In this document: piece by piece, positions 1 through 11,270 of the stretch
Position numbering within the stretch: the stretch's first letter is position 1
Layout of the letters: each line of letters opens with the position of its first letter
DNA from: Myrmaecium sp. VS I D KN 1
Lineage: Eukaryota > Ascomycota > Dothideomycetes > Valsariales > Valsariaceae
Reading direction: 5' to 3'
Length of the DNA stretch: 64,000 bases
Assembly: GCA_019775845.1 (NCBI GenBank)
Contig: JADQAV010000007.1
Location: 310,390-374,389 of the forward strand
Translations under genes and position numbers: made by a program
The notes under the pieces: model-generated
Databases searched by the model: none
What the model was told of the DNA's origin: nothing
Seen by the model: only the letters and a program-made list of their open reading frames with translations

Positions 1-155
1 AAGGAGGGACACGGGCCAAAAAGACGACCCTCACGTGCGGACATCCATGCATCAATCAGCACAGCTGCTGGACGACCTCCGTTTCACCTCTGACAAGTTC
101 CCCGTTTCTTTTGTGCATCTCTCTGCACCGCTCAGGCCAGAGAAGTCCGCCAAGG

Positions 156-1719
156 ATGAGCGTCGCTCTCAACACTAACAAGCGGAAATTCCACCAGCTT
201 ATTGATAACCTCACCGCCAGTTCACCTGCAAACAAGCGTTCTGCACTCGGCGATCCGCATGCCAACGCTTCCTCGAGCTCGCTTGCCGGCCGCAGCGAAC
301 CGCCTTCAAAGCGCTCCAGAATTTCCTTCGGAGGCTCGGCCAGCCTCCACGCTTACAATCTGGCTTCGCGACTTGGCACCTCCTCGGCGAAAAGCAGCGT
401 CCGTCTAATAGGAAGACATGGCAAAGAGAAGGAGACTACCGAGCGCAAGCAGCCTAACTACATGCCTTGGAGCCGCGAACAGTTCTTAGCACGGTTGAAG
501 ACGTTTTCAGATGTCAAAGTGTGGACCAGCAAACCGGATGCCGTCAGTGAGGTGGAATGGGCAAGGAGAGGGTGGAGCTGTGTCGGGTGGAACACTGTTG
601 GCTGTAGAGGGGGCTGTGAACAGCGAGTTTCTATCCGGCTCAAGCCCGGTTCAAAGGACTCCGAAGGAAAGGAAATACCGAATACCGAAGATCCGGAAGT
701 GGAGGTCGAGAACGAGGTTGTTCAACGATTCGCTGAACTGATTGTGACGGGCCATGATGAGGGATGCCCATGGAGACGGAGTGGATGCAGAGGTACGGTT
801 CCATCTTTTTTGTTATGAGAAGCTTCGCTGATTTAATGATATAGCCGACATCCTCCACATACCTATAGCGAAACGCGATCAATGTGCACAAGACCTTCGA
901 CGGCGAATACACTCCATTGCAGCTTTGGGGGAGAACCTACCTCCTGCTGGGAGTATTGTCATACCGGAGCCATACGCCTCGCTGGAGCAACTTACGGATC
1001 TCATCCCCCCAGGCTATCTTGAGACAGACGGAGAAACAGCTGCAGATGCAGCTCCCCACCCCGACCAGGTTGCCCTTGCCTTCGCAGTATTCGGGTGGAG
1101 TGGTAACAAGGTCGAAGGCTTGCCTATTGCAACCTGTGAAGACTGCTTCCAGAGGATCGGCCTCTGGATGTATAAACGCGAGAGGCTCAAAGAGATGAGC
1201 GAAAAAATCGGCGTTGACGAGGCACACCTCCAGCTCAACCTGCTCGAGCTGCATAGGGAACACTGTCCTTGGAAGAACCCAGACACCCAGGCAAATCCCA
1301 AGAGCGGTCCGTACGCCAATATGGGAGCTTTTGACACCCTCATCAAGTCCTTCGAGAGAGCGCGGAGACCGTCTGTCAATGTCAGCCCCAGAGCGCCTTC
1401 CGTTGTGTCCGTCGCTGGCACAGAGGATGATACAGAGAGCGTCGTGGTGGAAGAGACGGAAGAAGAGAAGGATAGAAAAGTGGACGAGAGGGTTAAGGGG
1501 CTAAGGAAGTATATGGCTAAGATCAAGAGCTTGACAGCCTCGAGCTCGAAACCGCATACTATCAACACGCCAGCGGCCAAAGGATTGGCTAAATTCAGAA
1601 GACCGAACACTTCACACTCGGCCGGTAACTCGGACCAAGCGGCTACCACTGCAGCAACTCAGCCTCCCTCCGGCAGTACGGAGGGGAGACCCTCCACAAG
1701 CGTTGAACGCTCCACTTAG
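156..1719 (+). CDS. rsm1: Rsm1/NIPA-like C3HC zinc-finger protein (mRNA export factor)
   Basis: Two exons joined by one intron at 793-844 (GT-AG) give 503 residues in a continuous frame. The ATG at 156 is chosen because no ATG lies upstream in frame. The first domain (about residues 102-215) shows the zf-C3HC pattern: YMPWSREQFLARL, RRGWSCVGWNTVGC, then a GHDEGCPW His/Cys segment that the intron follows closely. The second domain (about 305-355) has the Rsm1 pattern with CEDCFQRIGLW and LHREHCPWKNP. The rest is low complexity, with Ser/Arg-rich ends and an acidic stretch near residue 405. In fission yeast Rsm1 takes part in poly(A) RNA export; the animal homologue NIPA/ZC3HC1 sits at the nuclear basket. 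Nuclear location is inferred from the family. The gene converges on the SNF2 gene downstream. Confidence 0.88.
793..844 (+). other. intron of the Rsm1-like gene
   Basis: A 52-nt GT-AG intron. Its donor GTACGG follows the codons for the zinc-ligand segment CPWRRSGC, and its acceptor ATAG restores the frame with the split Ala codon G|CC. Without it the frame stops at 816-818. Confidence 0.85.
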
Positions 1720-2392
1720 ACGGTTTTAAGTGGTTGCTTTGCGGTGCTTTTCTCCTTGGTTTTTCAACCCTATCAACGTCTGTTTCTAGTTATTGTCAAT
1801 TTGTATACAAAAGAATCCCTAGGGAACAGGAAAGAGCATGGTGTTGGCGAGGCGTCTTGCAGGGTTTCCTTTCTTCTTCCAGGGTCATGTCAGGTAGTCG
1901 ATTCCCCGTCAGTATCAAATTTGCAAGCTGAATGATGAATAAATGCACAGTGCATATCGAGCCCTTTCTTGAATCGGATCTTTGATGTTTTCCTTACTGG
2001 AAAAATATCAGGCGTTTGTTTCGTCATCTTGAACCTTTTCTGGACGTTTTAGCTCGCCTATGACCATAAACAATGCACGTCTCTATATGCTAACCAATGA
2101 GAACTGAAGCCAGTGAAATTTATATCAGTCATCTTGAAAGGACAAAGTCATGTTGAGAAATCCGAGACCACTCTACGTACAGCATGTATGTTACGTCAGG
2201 CAAAGGCACTTCCTTCCAACAATCAGGCGGCAAACCCGCGGTCTCCTTTCAGAAGCCACGAAAGTAGATGGACAAAAAAGAAAAAGAGACAAGAGAGCTC
2301 TCATAACATCATGATCCGAAAACCGTCCCCACATACGTGCAAACGCATCAACTGAACGCCAGTGTATCCGCATATTCGTCCTTCATAACCGG
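1720..2392. other. convergent 3' intergenic region (Rsm1 / SNF2)
   Basis: 673 bp between two converging stop codons. It is moderately AT-rich and contains AATAAA-like sequence near 1937 (gaataaatgc), suitable as a polyadenylation signal for the plus-strand gene. I see no coding potential, repeat or RNA gene. Confidence 0.5.
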
Positions 2393-5300
2393 TCATCGTC
2401 TTCCATACACCGCATGCTCTGTTCGGGGGCTATACTGCCTCGCCTTCTGCATCGCCGCTCTCCGAGCCGCCTCCCGTTCCGCCTCTCGTGCCGCGACATG
2501 TGGATTCAGTCTCGGCACCCCCGTCGAACCGCCCTTGGTTGGGCTCTCGAGCACCCTCGTCCTGCCAAAGATGTTCTGGCTTTCGGTCGGATCGTCCGCA
2601 TGGCGGGCGTCGTACTCGGCGTCCCGGCGGAACAGGCTCAAGATGTCCTTCATGCTGAGCTTGTTGATGTTCTTGGTACCGCCCTCGATGGCAGCGTTTG
2701 CCAGCTTGCGCTTCGCCTCTTGTAGGTCGAGGATGCGCTCTTCGACTGTATCAGCAATGGTGAGACGGTACACGATGACATCAACCGTCTGATTTAGACG
2801 ATGAACACGGTCGATGGCCTGTTCTTCGACGAACTGGAAGTCGATATGTTAGCGCGAGAGCTCCCGGGAATTGTGCAGCCGAAAACAGCAACTTACAGGA
2901 TTCCAGAACGGCTCGAGGATGACCACCCTGCTTGCGGCAGTAAGGTTGAGACCCAAGCTACCACACTTGAGACTGCAGAGGAGAACCCGTGTCTTCGGGT
3001 CATTTCGTAGGCGGTTCAGGCTCGCTTCACGGTGGTCGTTGCGCATACTACCGTCATATCGTGTAAAAACGAAACCTTGCTGTTCCAGGTAGGGCTCAAC
3101 GAGGTCAAGCATCGAGGTGAACTGAGAAAACACAATGACCTTGTGCTCCGGAGTCTCTCTCTTCAGAATGTCCGTCAGGTATCGGATTTTCGTGGATGCG
3201 ACCAAGCCGGAGTAGTCATCAGATTCAACAGATACCTCCGTTCCATAGTCGGTCTCAACCTCTGTTTTCTCGTCCTCATCTTCAGACTCAATACCCCGCT
3301 TACCCTCCTCTTCATCCGATGTTACCAGGTCAATGGCGTTCTTGTTCGTCCTCCCTTTCTCCTTTACGTCGGATGCGTATGACAGCTGGCTACTGTCGGT
3401 GTCATCTTTGGAGATAAAAGAGGACATATCTGTGCTTTCGTCTCCTTCAATTTCAGATGCTGAATCTGTCGGGTTGATCCAATCGCCGCCGCCTTCTGCG
3501 TCCTCATCGTCAGTACCACCGGCTTCGCCATCTGAGTATTGCTGTTCCCGTTTTGGAACGACCCAGTCGCCGTCTTCCTCGTCGTCGCTGTCCATCACCA
3601 CCATGCGTTTCCGGGCAGCTCTTAGCCGGTTTCGATCCGCATGATCTGGAGAGTTTGAGGATGATATCTTGGACTGATCATCATCCGATTCAGGGGCCTT
3701 CTTAGAGTCCTTGGCGTCCTTTTTCACCTTAACCCGCTTGTGCTTCTCGCGCGACTTCTTCTGTGTAGCCACAACGGCCTCACAGTCAGAGCATCTAATG
3801 CTTCCAGCTTCCGCCTCGGCAGGACTTAGGTCGATTTGGCATACGTCGCATTGTTTCGTTTTGACGGATAGACCACCTAGCAAATCTGCAAGATCGTCTG
3901 CGTCAGCCGACCTATCGTTCTTAGATCTCGTATCTGACGTTGTCTCAAGAGCATCCTTGTCGTGCTTTAGCTCCCCTCCTATAAGTTCCGGGTGATTACA
4001 GGCTTGTCTCAACCTCAAGAGCAAAACCAAGGCACCAATGTAGTCCTGCTTCTCACCACCCATCATCTCCGCCAGGCGATCTTGCGCGCGCGAAGAAAGA
4101 CGGTTGTAGAAGGCACGCTCTTGAGGAGTGAACTCAGCAACGATTGTTTCGACCTTGCGGTCGACGATGCGGAAGCCACCCTTGTTTTCTCCATATTTCG
4201 ACGGCTTGCCACCTGCGTTCAGCGCTCCATCCTTCTTCAGAATATCTTTCGTGCGCCGCTTCATGAATGCCTTCAAGAAGAATTGTAACCGCTTCATCGC
4301 TAAGCCGCCACGTCCGTTCTTCATTGGACCGGTGATCTGCTCCTTCCAGTTTCTGAGTTCGTTATAGGGTTCGATCCGAAGAAACCTGATAAGGCTCTGC
4401 AGCTCGTCAAGGTTGTTTTGCATCGGTGTTCCACTTAGACACCAACGGTAATGCGACGTAAGAGCATAGCATGCCTGGCTCATTTTGGCGTTCCGATTCT
4501 TGATCGTGTGCGCCTCGTCGAGGATGACGCGGTACCAGTTGACGCCGAAACAGCCAAATCTCGTGGAATCATCGCAAGAGGCATGCTCAGAGGCCAATAT
4601 ATTGTAAGTCGTGATGACCACGTCATATTTCTTCAAGACGTCTGCGCTCTTCGTTCGGTTGGGACCGTGATGTACAAGAACCTTCAGACCATGGCTTTTT
4701 AGAACTCGCGATTGAATCTCGCCCTCCCACTGCTTTATCAGAGCCAGAGGTGCAACCACTAGTGTTCCTTTTCCAGTGCTGGGTGCGATCTTGTTTTTTT
4801 CCTTCTTCTTTTCCTTCTTATCTTCGTTAGGGTCCGTTGGAGGTCGAGGGTTGGAAAGAATAAGAGCGATGGACTGGATAGTCTTTCCAAGACCCATGTC
4901 ATCTGCTAGGATCCCTCCTTTGGGGAGCACGCCGTTCTTCTTCTTTCCGACTTCCTTGTTCATCATCCAGGAGACGCCATCTATCTGGTGGGGAAGCAGC
5001 CTAACATTGAGGCCTTCCACATAGCCTTCTTCTTCTTCTTCGTCCTCTTCTTCCCCTTCCTCTGCTACCTTTTCTTGATCACTGACCTCCAGTGCTGCTA
5101 GTTTCTCTGTGAGTGATTCTGCACCACCACCTGCTCCGTTCTTCTTTTCCTGCTTGCGGCCTCGCACCCGCAGCCGTGGCCTCTCTTCCTCCTCCTCGTC
5201 GAAAGCTCCTTCCAGAAGAGCTTTGATATTTTCGGTCGCCTTGCCTGAGTCAACATAGGCATAAGCATCGGCTGCCCCAAATGGCTCATTGCGAATCGCA

Positions 5301-6157
5301 GCATCCGGATCAAATCTGTCTTCGTCATCATTTTTCGTAAGATCAACGGTCTCTTGAGCTGCTGATAAACGAGCAGCGAAGCCATTGATAGGCTTGAAAC
5401 TCTGAATAGGCTCTGCTGTAGAGAATACTGGGCGTTGTGCGGCGGGAGTAGTGGGTGGTCTGGAGTTGGACGGTCGGGCAATCTCCACAACGCCCTCGGC
5501 ATTGTACGGGTTTCGATAAGGAGGATTGTGATTCGGACGATTTTTGGTCAGATCATCACGATGGTGCTCTGGGCGGTTTCCGTTCTTCGGGATGTTGAAC
5601 AAATGCGCAAACTGTGGAGGAGGAGCCTTGGATTGCGGGCGAGGCTGCTGATACAACGGATTTCGCAATGGGCTGGCTTCGCCGAACTTGGGCGCTGGAC
5701 TCGCCGTCAGGTCGATCGGGACGGGCTCGACCGTTCTCGGTGCACGAGGAGCTGCAGTGTTCGGCTTCGACGGCGTTACTGCAGGATAACCCGCAGGCTG
5801 GCCATACTGCGGGGCTGTCGGTTCGCGTTCCCTGACCATCTTGTTTCGTGCAGTGTAAGCGCGGGAGTGCTGTCCTCGTCTGTCTGTGTAGATGGCTCCA
5901 GAGTCGGCGTTGCGTTGTATTCCCACGGCGGAGTCTGGTGTAGAGAGGAAGGTCTTATGTTGAAAGTCGCTTTCGTCAAACAGCCCGCTAGAGTCACCGA
6001 GCTTGTCAGGTGAAATGTCGGAACCGTAATATTGCAACCCTCTGGCTTGGGCTGGTGACGGAAGCGGCGTCTGTAACGGTTCGGGCGGCCGTTGGGACGA
6101 GATCGTGTTCACTGGGCGAAATTCTCGGCCTGGACGCGGTTTCCGGGAGCCGTTCAT
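2393..6157 (-). CDS. SNF2-family DNA-dependent ATPase, Rad5/Rad16/Ris1(Uls1)-like
   Basis: Two exons (6157-2897 and 2833-2393) give 1233 residues. The N-terminal ~380 residues are disordered and Pro/Asn-rich. The ATPase core follows: LLPHQIDGVSWM (~385), Walker A DDMGLGKT (~417), Walker B DEAH (~546), SGTPMQNN. A small Cys4 cluster (CDVC...CSDC, ~768-790) lies between the lobes, then about 200 residues rich in Asp/Glu/Ser. The helicase C lobe runs from ~1000 (KVIVFSQFTS) to the end, with FWNP joined by splicing to FVEEQAIDRVHRLNQ. Insertion of a zinc-binding unit between the lobes is typical of Rad5/Rad16/Ris1 proteins, but here the spacing fits a four-Cys ribbon better than a full C3HC4 RING. 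The expected role is ATP-driven remodelling or translocation on chromatin during repair. Met 6157 is the first ATG in the frame; a four-codon upstream ORF (6166-6177) just precedes it. Confidence 0.85.
2834..2896 (-). other. intron of the SNF2 gene
   Basis: A 63-nt minus-strand intron with donor GTAAGT at 2896-2891 and acceptor CAG ending at 2834, phase 0. It splits the conserved EPFWNP|FVEEQAIDRVHR motif, which confirms both junctions. Confidence 0.92.
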
Positions 6158-6866
6158 GGATGGGTTCAGGATGACATTGCCCACTCTTTCTGATGTCTGC
6201 GTTGGCGGTTCAGTTCTGGTGCCTGAAACGAACGAGCCTTGGCTCCAGATTGTCACCCTGGCAACGAGCCTGATACGCTGATAAGACGCGTTTTTCTTCT
6301 ATCCGCACTCTCTGTCGCGCCGCGTCTCAGCAACGACATCGTGTACTACTCTATGCTCGCACACTGTCTCAGGTAGGTAGAGCGTGTGTATGGTACACCA
6401 CGAATGTCGCTCCTCTTTCTCAATTGCAGGCTTCCCGGAAGCAGTGCAATACTTGGGGCAATACCGTATCTTAAATATCGCAGCAATTGAGCAAGAAGAT
6501 CAACCTGCAGTGCATCAGTTCAAATCGAAGAACCTCACGCACTATAGCCCTTGGAAGATTGGTCATTTCTGAACTCCTCCAAGTTACTGGAGTCCAGACT
6601 CTTACTATTCTCACCTGGTAACCTCTACACCACCATTGATATGACACTCATATTCACAAATCGGTCGTCCGCACAGGAGCCTGACGAAGACCCACACAGT
6701 AGCTAACATCTGTCACTTTACTAGTGATATATACAAGTCCAGCGCCTCCATCGCCTTTCTCGTCCCTCTCCTTTTCTCGTTCTCATTTCTGCGTACGCCT
6801 GAGCCAGCCAGCAGAATCCAATTCCGCGGTTTATTACGTGACAGGTTGAACAAAGTGCTATCAAAC
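6158..6866. promoter_or_regulatory. upstream region of the SNF2 gene / 3' flank of the isochorismatase gene
   Basis: About 700 bp between the SNF2 start (minus strand) and the stop of the next minus-strand gene. It must carry the SNF2 promoter. I see no TATA box that can be defended, and no conserved coding sequence. Confidence 0.4.
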
Positions 6867-7621
6867 TCACTTCTCCTTCTTCAACAACTTGATTATATCG
6901 GACGTGTCCACCACATCGCCAAATGCGAAACCAAATGCCTTCAGACCAGCCAGATGCTGCGACTTGTTCGCGCTGCCGCATGCGTCACGCACCAGGTAAG
7001 TCTCGTAACCGCGGTTGAAAGCGCTGCGTGCAGTAGTATCGCAGCAGCAATCTGTAGACCACGCACATCTCAGCATCCCGCCGGCGTAGCATGCATGACG
7101 TGAGGAGCCTTGGAGCTGTGGATAGGGGACAGGAAAGAGAGCGAACCAGACGGCGGTCCTCGAGGAAATCACAAGAATAGTAAAGAAGTCCCAGTAAGAA
7201 CGAAATCAATAATTATAAGAACGACATTCATACCTGTCATGACCCCGCATACCACCACGGTGCCTACCTCTTCCTTCCTCAACACGCCCTCCAGGTCTCC
7301 AGGACCCAAGAAAGCATCATAAGTGTTCTTATCTACAATGGCATCATCACTCCGCACCAACTTCTTCACCTCAGGAATGAGCTGCCAGTCCTCGCTGCCG
7401 TATTGAATGCTGCCCTCCGGGCCCCACTTGCGCACCAGCTGGTTCGTGTACGGCGGCGTGAGATCCTCCTTCTTGTGCCCATGTTGGGTGAAGATGGTAG
7501 GCTGGCCGGCCGCTTGGAATGCCCGGACGAGCTTGGTCACGTTGGGCAGCGAGACGGCTGTCATTTCGACGAAGAAGTTTTGCATGTCAATGATGAGGAG
7601 GGCGGTCCGGATGCCCGCCAT
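6867..7621 (-). CDS. isochorismatase-family cysteine hydrolase
   Basis: Two exons (7621-7234 and 7051-6867) give 190 residues, the usual size of the family. The ATG at 7621 starts MAGIRTALLIIDMQNFF, the standard first beta strand carrying the catalytic Asp (about residue 12). The catalytic Lys is in VDKNTYDAF (~97). Splicing joins CGVMT to DCCCDTTARSAF, which rebuilds the nucleophile loop with the catalytic Cys near residue 132, the middle of three consecutive Cys; the C-terminal strand follows (GYETYLVRDACGSA). The family includes isochorismatases, nicotinamidases and other amidases. The substrate cannot be read from sequence: no metal-binding His cluster typical of nicotinamidase is evident, so a generic cytosolic amidohydrolase is the safest call. 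The two NMNAT genes of the NAD pathway lie far off, at 33-37 kb, and give no support for a nicotinamidase. Confidence 0.86.
7052..7233 (-). other. intron of the isochorismatase-family gene
   Basis: 182 nt, unusually long for this window. The donor is GTATGA at 7233 and the acceptor CTACAG ends at 7052, phase 1. It interrupts the codons of the catalytic Cys loop. Confidence 0.82.
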
Positions 7622-8403
7622 TGGTTCTATCTCGGTCGGTGGCGGGGTTTGGGAAAGGTGTTGCTGGTTTGAGACTATCCAGTCAGTCCTTGTGCCGGCG
7701 GATTGAAGACCCCCTCGTGAGTATGAGGCTTCGAGTGTGCGAGAACTGTCCACGATATTCTGAGTGTCAGAGTGCAGGGTGCATTGAGAGAGGGGTGGGA
7801 GCGCTGATTGTTGGTATATGTAGATCTCTCAGGTGTATAAATCGCACGCTTACGGCGTAGTCACCTTCCATATCCACAGGTAGCATAATCCTAGCTAGTT
7901 CCACTCAGCAGCCTCATGATGATTCACCCCAAGCACGGTAGATAGCCAGCCCAGCTAGGGAGCTTCGCCGAGTCAAGACTGTGGTGTCTCAAAAGCTATA
8001 GTTCTTTGTACCTTTTGTTCGATGTATTTATTATTCAGTGATATTGATCCCAATGGTTGTTTTGCTAAGAGCACTGCTTCAAGTAGGTAAATAGTAGTGA
8101 TAATATCTTTCCGAAGGTAAAGGTTGCCTACAAATGGTAAACCCTACTATACTTATGTGAAGAAACAGGTTCTCTTGAGAGCTAGAGACTAGATTTATAT
8201 TTTTATTATATATGTTCTATGTTCGTCAACCTTGATCTCTCCTAGATTCTACGGTAACCTGTTAAGAGGTCGCCGCATGAAGCGATCTTTGCTCTGAAGT
8301 ATCTCGACTGATGTCGGGCCCTTCCTGCCTTACGGGCGGACATGACCCGATGCATAGGTACCTAAGGTATGAAGGCCACTCGCCTTGCTCTATACAAACC
8401 CCT
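7622..8403. other. intergenic region upstream of the isochorismatase gene
   Basis: About 780 bp; the part from about 7990 to 8240 is AT-rich. It holds the promoter of the gene at 7621 and the 3' flank of the alpha/beta hydrolase. No coding or RNA gene was recognised. Confidence 0.4.
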
Positions 8404-9898
8404 CTAGGAAAGTGTTTGCCTGAACCATGCGCCAACACGCGCCACTTCCTTTTCCCATCTCCCGCCATCCTCACCAATACTCCAGAGGCCGACTCCTGGC
8501 GTTGTTACGAGGACTGCCTGTTTTTCTGCTTCCTCTATGGCTACTTTCCGCGCCAATTCATCCAGGTCAACGTCCTCATCGCCCCAGTTATCTAAAACCT
8601 TACTTTTCCCGTGCCGAGCCAATGACGTCTTAGCTAAACTCCTCCTCACCAGCCGTATGAATTCTTCGCCCTGATCATGCAGGACGTTCTGCTCACCCAC
8701 GCTGAGACGGAACAGAGGAAGGCTGAGCCCGCTGTTGACGGGAGGATAGGCTCGATAATACTTCCGAGACTCAACCAGCTCTTCACGAGTCTTGTTGACG
8801 AAACGCGGAACTCTCGGCGATGACGCGTCTTCAAGGCCACTAAGGAGTGCGAAATCAGTGTCACTCGGGTCATGGAAGGGGGCTTGCATGGCAAGGTCGT
8901 AGAGATCGTGCTCAGTGGGTTCGGGATCGGAATATTTCAACTGCGTAGCACTGGAAGAATGATCGCCAGATTCGCTTGAGGGTTTGGTAGATTCATCATT
9001 GTCGGCAACAGTCTGGACTAGGATGCTTGGGGAGCGGAAGAAATGCGTTGCGGAGGCATAGCGATCGAGGTAATGGTCAGGTTTGCGGAAGAAGTGTCTC
9101 CGAGCCTTTAGAAGCGTCGAACTGGGCAGGACCCGACAATTCGCAAATCTTTTCCAGGAGGGCTCTGCTTTTCCCTTAGGATCTTTGGTCGGGGCCGGAC
9201 TCCCAAAGAGATCGTCCCCAAGCTCCAGAAGAGTGGCCAAGTCCGTGTACGGCAGTTCGGTTGAGAAGCACCAGTCCAGGATCGGCGTGTTCAGAGCCGC
9301 CGCGATGACTCTGTTCGTACCCATACGACATTCTGTGACCGCCAACATGGCAGCAAGTCCACCCCCGACGAGCTCTCCACATACCCCGAGGCGATGCTGC
9401 ATTCGTCCTTTTCCGGGGGTAAAATCAGAAGACGGGAGCAGATTTTCCAAGATCCAGTCATAGCCAGTCAAGACATCATGTACTGGTACTGGATACTGGA
9501 AGTCGTCTCCTAAGCGGTAGTTGATCTTGACCACCGTGGCGTTCGCCGACGCGGAGAGCGCAGAAACAACCTCATCATCCCGCGTCTCATATGGCTCTGA
9601 CCACAATGGACCAGACGGAAGATAGATAAGAATTCGCGGAATCGATACACCAGTCAAAGGATGGTAGATGCTGTGCAGTGGTCAGTCAGTCGATCAGTGA
9701 AGATGTGGCGCGTGCATATGGTAGGGACGAAACAACGGCAGGCTATTTGGCAGTCTTACTTGAGTTTCAAGGATCCGCTCGAGCGACACTCAATATCAAC
9801 CTCCTCACATCTGGCGGCCAGAATGGAAGAGTAGTTTCTCCGACTATGCCGCCATATCCGCCAGGGACTGGGTTGAAAAGGGCATGGAAGGCGAGCAT
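8404..9898 (-). CDS. alpha/beta hydrolase (esterase/lipase-like), gene model with a frame break after exon 1
   Basis: Exon 2 (9670-8404) encodes about 420 residues of a fungal alpha/beta hydrolase: IPRILIYLPSGPLW, a YRLGDDFQYPVPVHDV strand and turn, and GVCGELVGGGLAAML where a GxSxG elbow would be expected. The elbow reads G-E-L-V-G, so the usual nucleophile Ser is absent at its standard place; I recall a similar GELIGG motif in fungal relatives. An upstream segment from ATG 9898 reads LFNPVPGGYGG and GETTLPFWPPDVRR, which looks like the true N-terminus. A good intron (GTAAGA donor 9759, CACAG acceptor 9671) separates the two, but the phases disagree: exon 1 ends in phase 1, exon 2 needs phase 2, and the conserved frame meets a TGA at 9772-9770 just before the donor. 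The gene may be broken, may use another donor, or may contain a sequencing error. Confidence 0.62.
9671..9759 (-). other. probable intron of the alpha/beta hydrolase gene
   Basis: 89 nt, donor GTAAGACTG and acceptor ACTGCACAG, both strong in sequence. The acceptor feeds the conserved IYHPLTGVSIPRI start of exon 2. The donor is uncertain because the upstream conserved frame does not reach it in the right phase. Confidence 0.5.
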
Positions 9899-11270
9899 GA
9901 TGAAGAGTGGGGCGCAGCCAGCGGTGAATGAGCATCTGGAGATGCTATCCTATCGCTGACGGTGAGGATGTTGGCGTTGGTGTCGTTGCGGCATCCACAA
10001 AGAGATAACAGTCGCAAAGCTACAGTTGTATTGTAAGTACTACTCGGTGCAACAAATAAGCGACACACTGTTGGTCGATGGGTACTGGTCTGCTGGCAAA
10101 CTGGATCACACTCCAATTTACACATATAGATCAGTACTGTCGATGGAACAAGCCTTGTGCAAGGACTTCTTTTAACAAAGTGCAGTGGTGTTAAGCAGGG
10201 TCAGGCGGGATTTGGGAGCATGATTGACAGGGGGACGGGTTAGGTAGATATAGTAATCACTTATGCAGAGGTAGCCTATACAGAGTAGTAGCCGTATATT
10301 ACGATATTTAAATTTCGAGTAATTACTAGTACAGTACAAACTGTGACCGCCATTTCTGACAGTACTGAAATACAGCATTGCGGCTGGCTTGTCTTGTCAG
10401 AGAGGAAGAAAGTTAATGTCATGGGTGAGTACTGTACCATGTAATTCGTCAATACAAGTTTTGTAGCGTACTAACTACTACTATACACTAAATACATTTG
10501 AGAATCTCCGGAGTCGTACAGATTGCGCCCCCTTATTTCTGCCCCTCCGCCCATCTCTCGCCCCTCTGTTGCAGATCCGCGGGCGACCAAAGGGGGTTTA
10601 GCCATGCGCCGGTGACAGGCTCGCCGCCTGGCCAAGTCGCAACAGGCCGTTGGCAAATTGACCCCAAGAACAACCCCCCGTCTTCTGTATGGCTGGCTGG
10701 TCGCTGCTGAGGACCGCCCCCAAATCCTTCCAGCATCCGCCATCCGCCATCCAGCATCCTTCTCCGAGCGACTCTTCCCTCTCCCTCGTCCCCCTCTCCT
10801 CTCTCTACTCGCCGCCCTCCATCTCCTTCATCCTCGGACACCTCGAGGTTCACGCCTTCGCCGCTACTACCTTGTTGCGCAGCCACATGTTTCCTCGCGC
10901 CCGAACCCTTCACCACTTCTCCTGATTTCCCCCACACAAACCAACCTTCGTCGCTCCTTTTCACCTTGGTCCTCATTTAAGCATAAGTTTCGCGTCTGTC
11001 TGGTCAGGACTCTAATCACGATACAAACTACCACCTGACCGCTTCACAGCCACCTCGAGGCCGACGCACGCGAACGATACCCCTTGCATATAGACTTGTC
11101 GCACGCGAGCCTCATCGCCATTCATCTCCACTTGCAGACACACCAATACCGATATAGAAGCATAGTGGCCTGGCCTCACCCACGATAATCAACACGGCGC
11201 GGGTTATCTTCCGCGGTAGATCTTGGTAACGACTCGTGCCTGGGACCTCTCTCCCAGAGCGCAGTACACC
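9899..11270. promoter_or_regulatory. divergent promoter region between the hydrolase (-) and the GT32-like gene (+)
   Basis: 1.37 kb between divergent starts. The half near the hydrolase is AT-rich (10200-10500). The stretch 10720-10980 is strongly pyrimidine-rich on the plus strand (runs of C and T), as is common in promoters and long 5' leaders of filamentous fungi, and fits the leader of the gene starting at 11271. Open frames antisense to this tract are composition artefacts. Confidence 0.45.

Noticed and set aside
10533-10976. 147-codon minus-strand frame upstream of the GT32-like gene
   Set aside because: It is antisense to a pyrimidine-rich leader, which yields Gly/Glu/Arg repeats without meaning.
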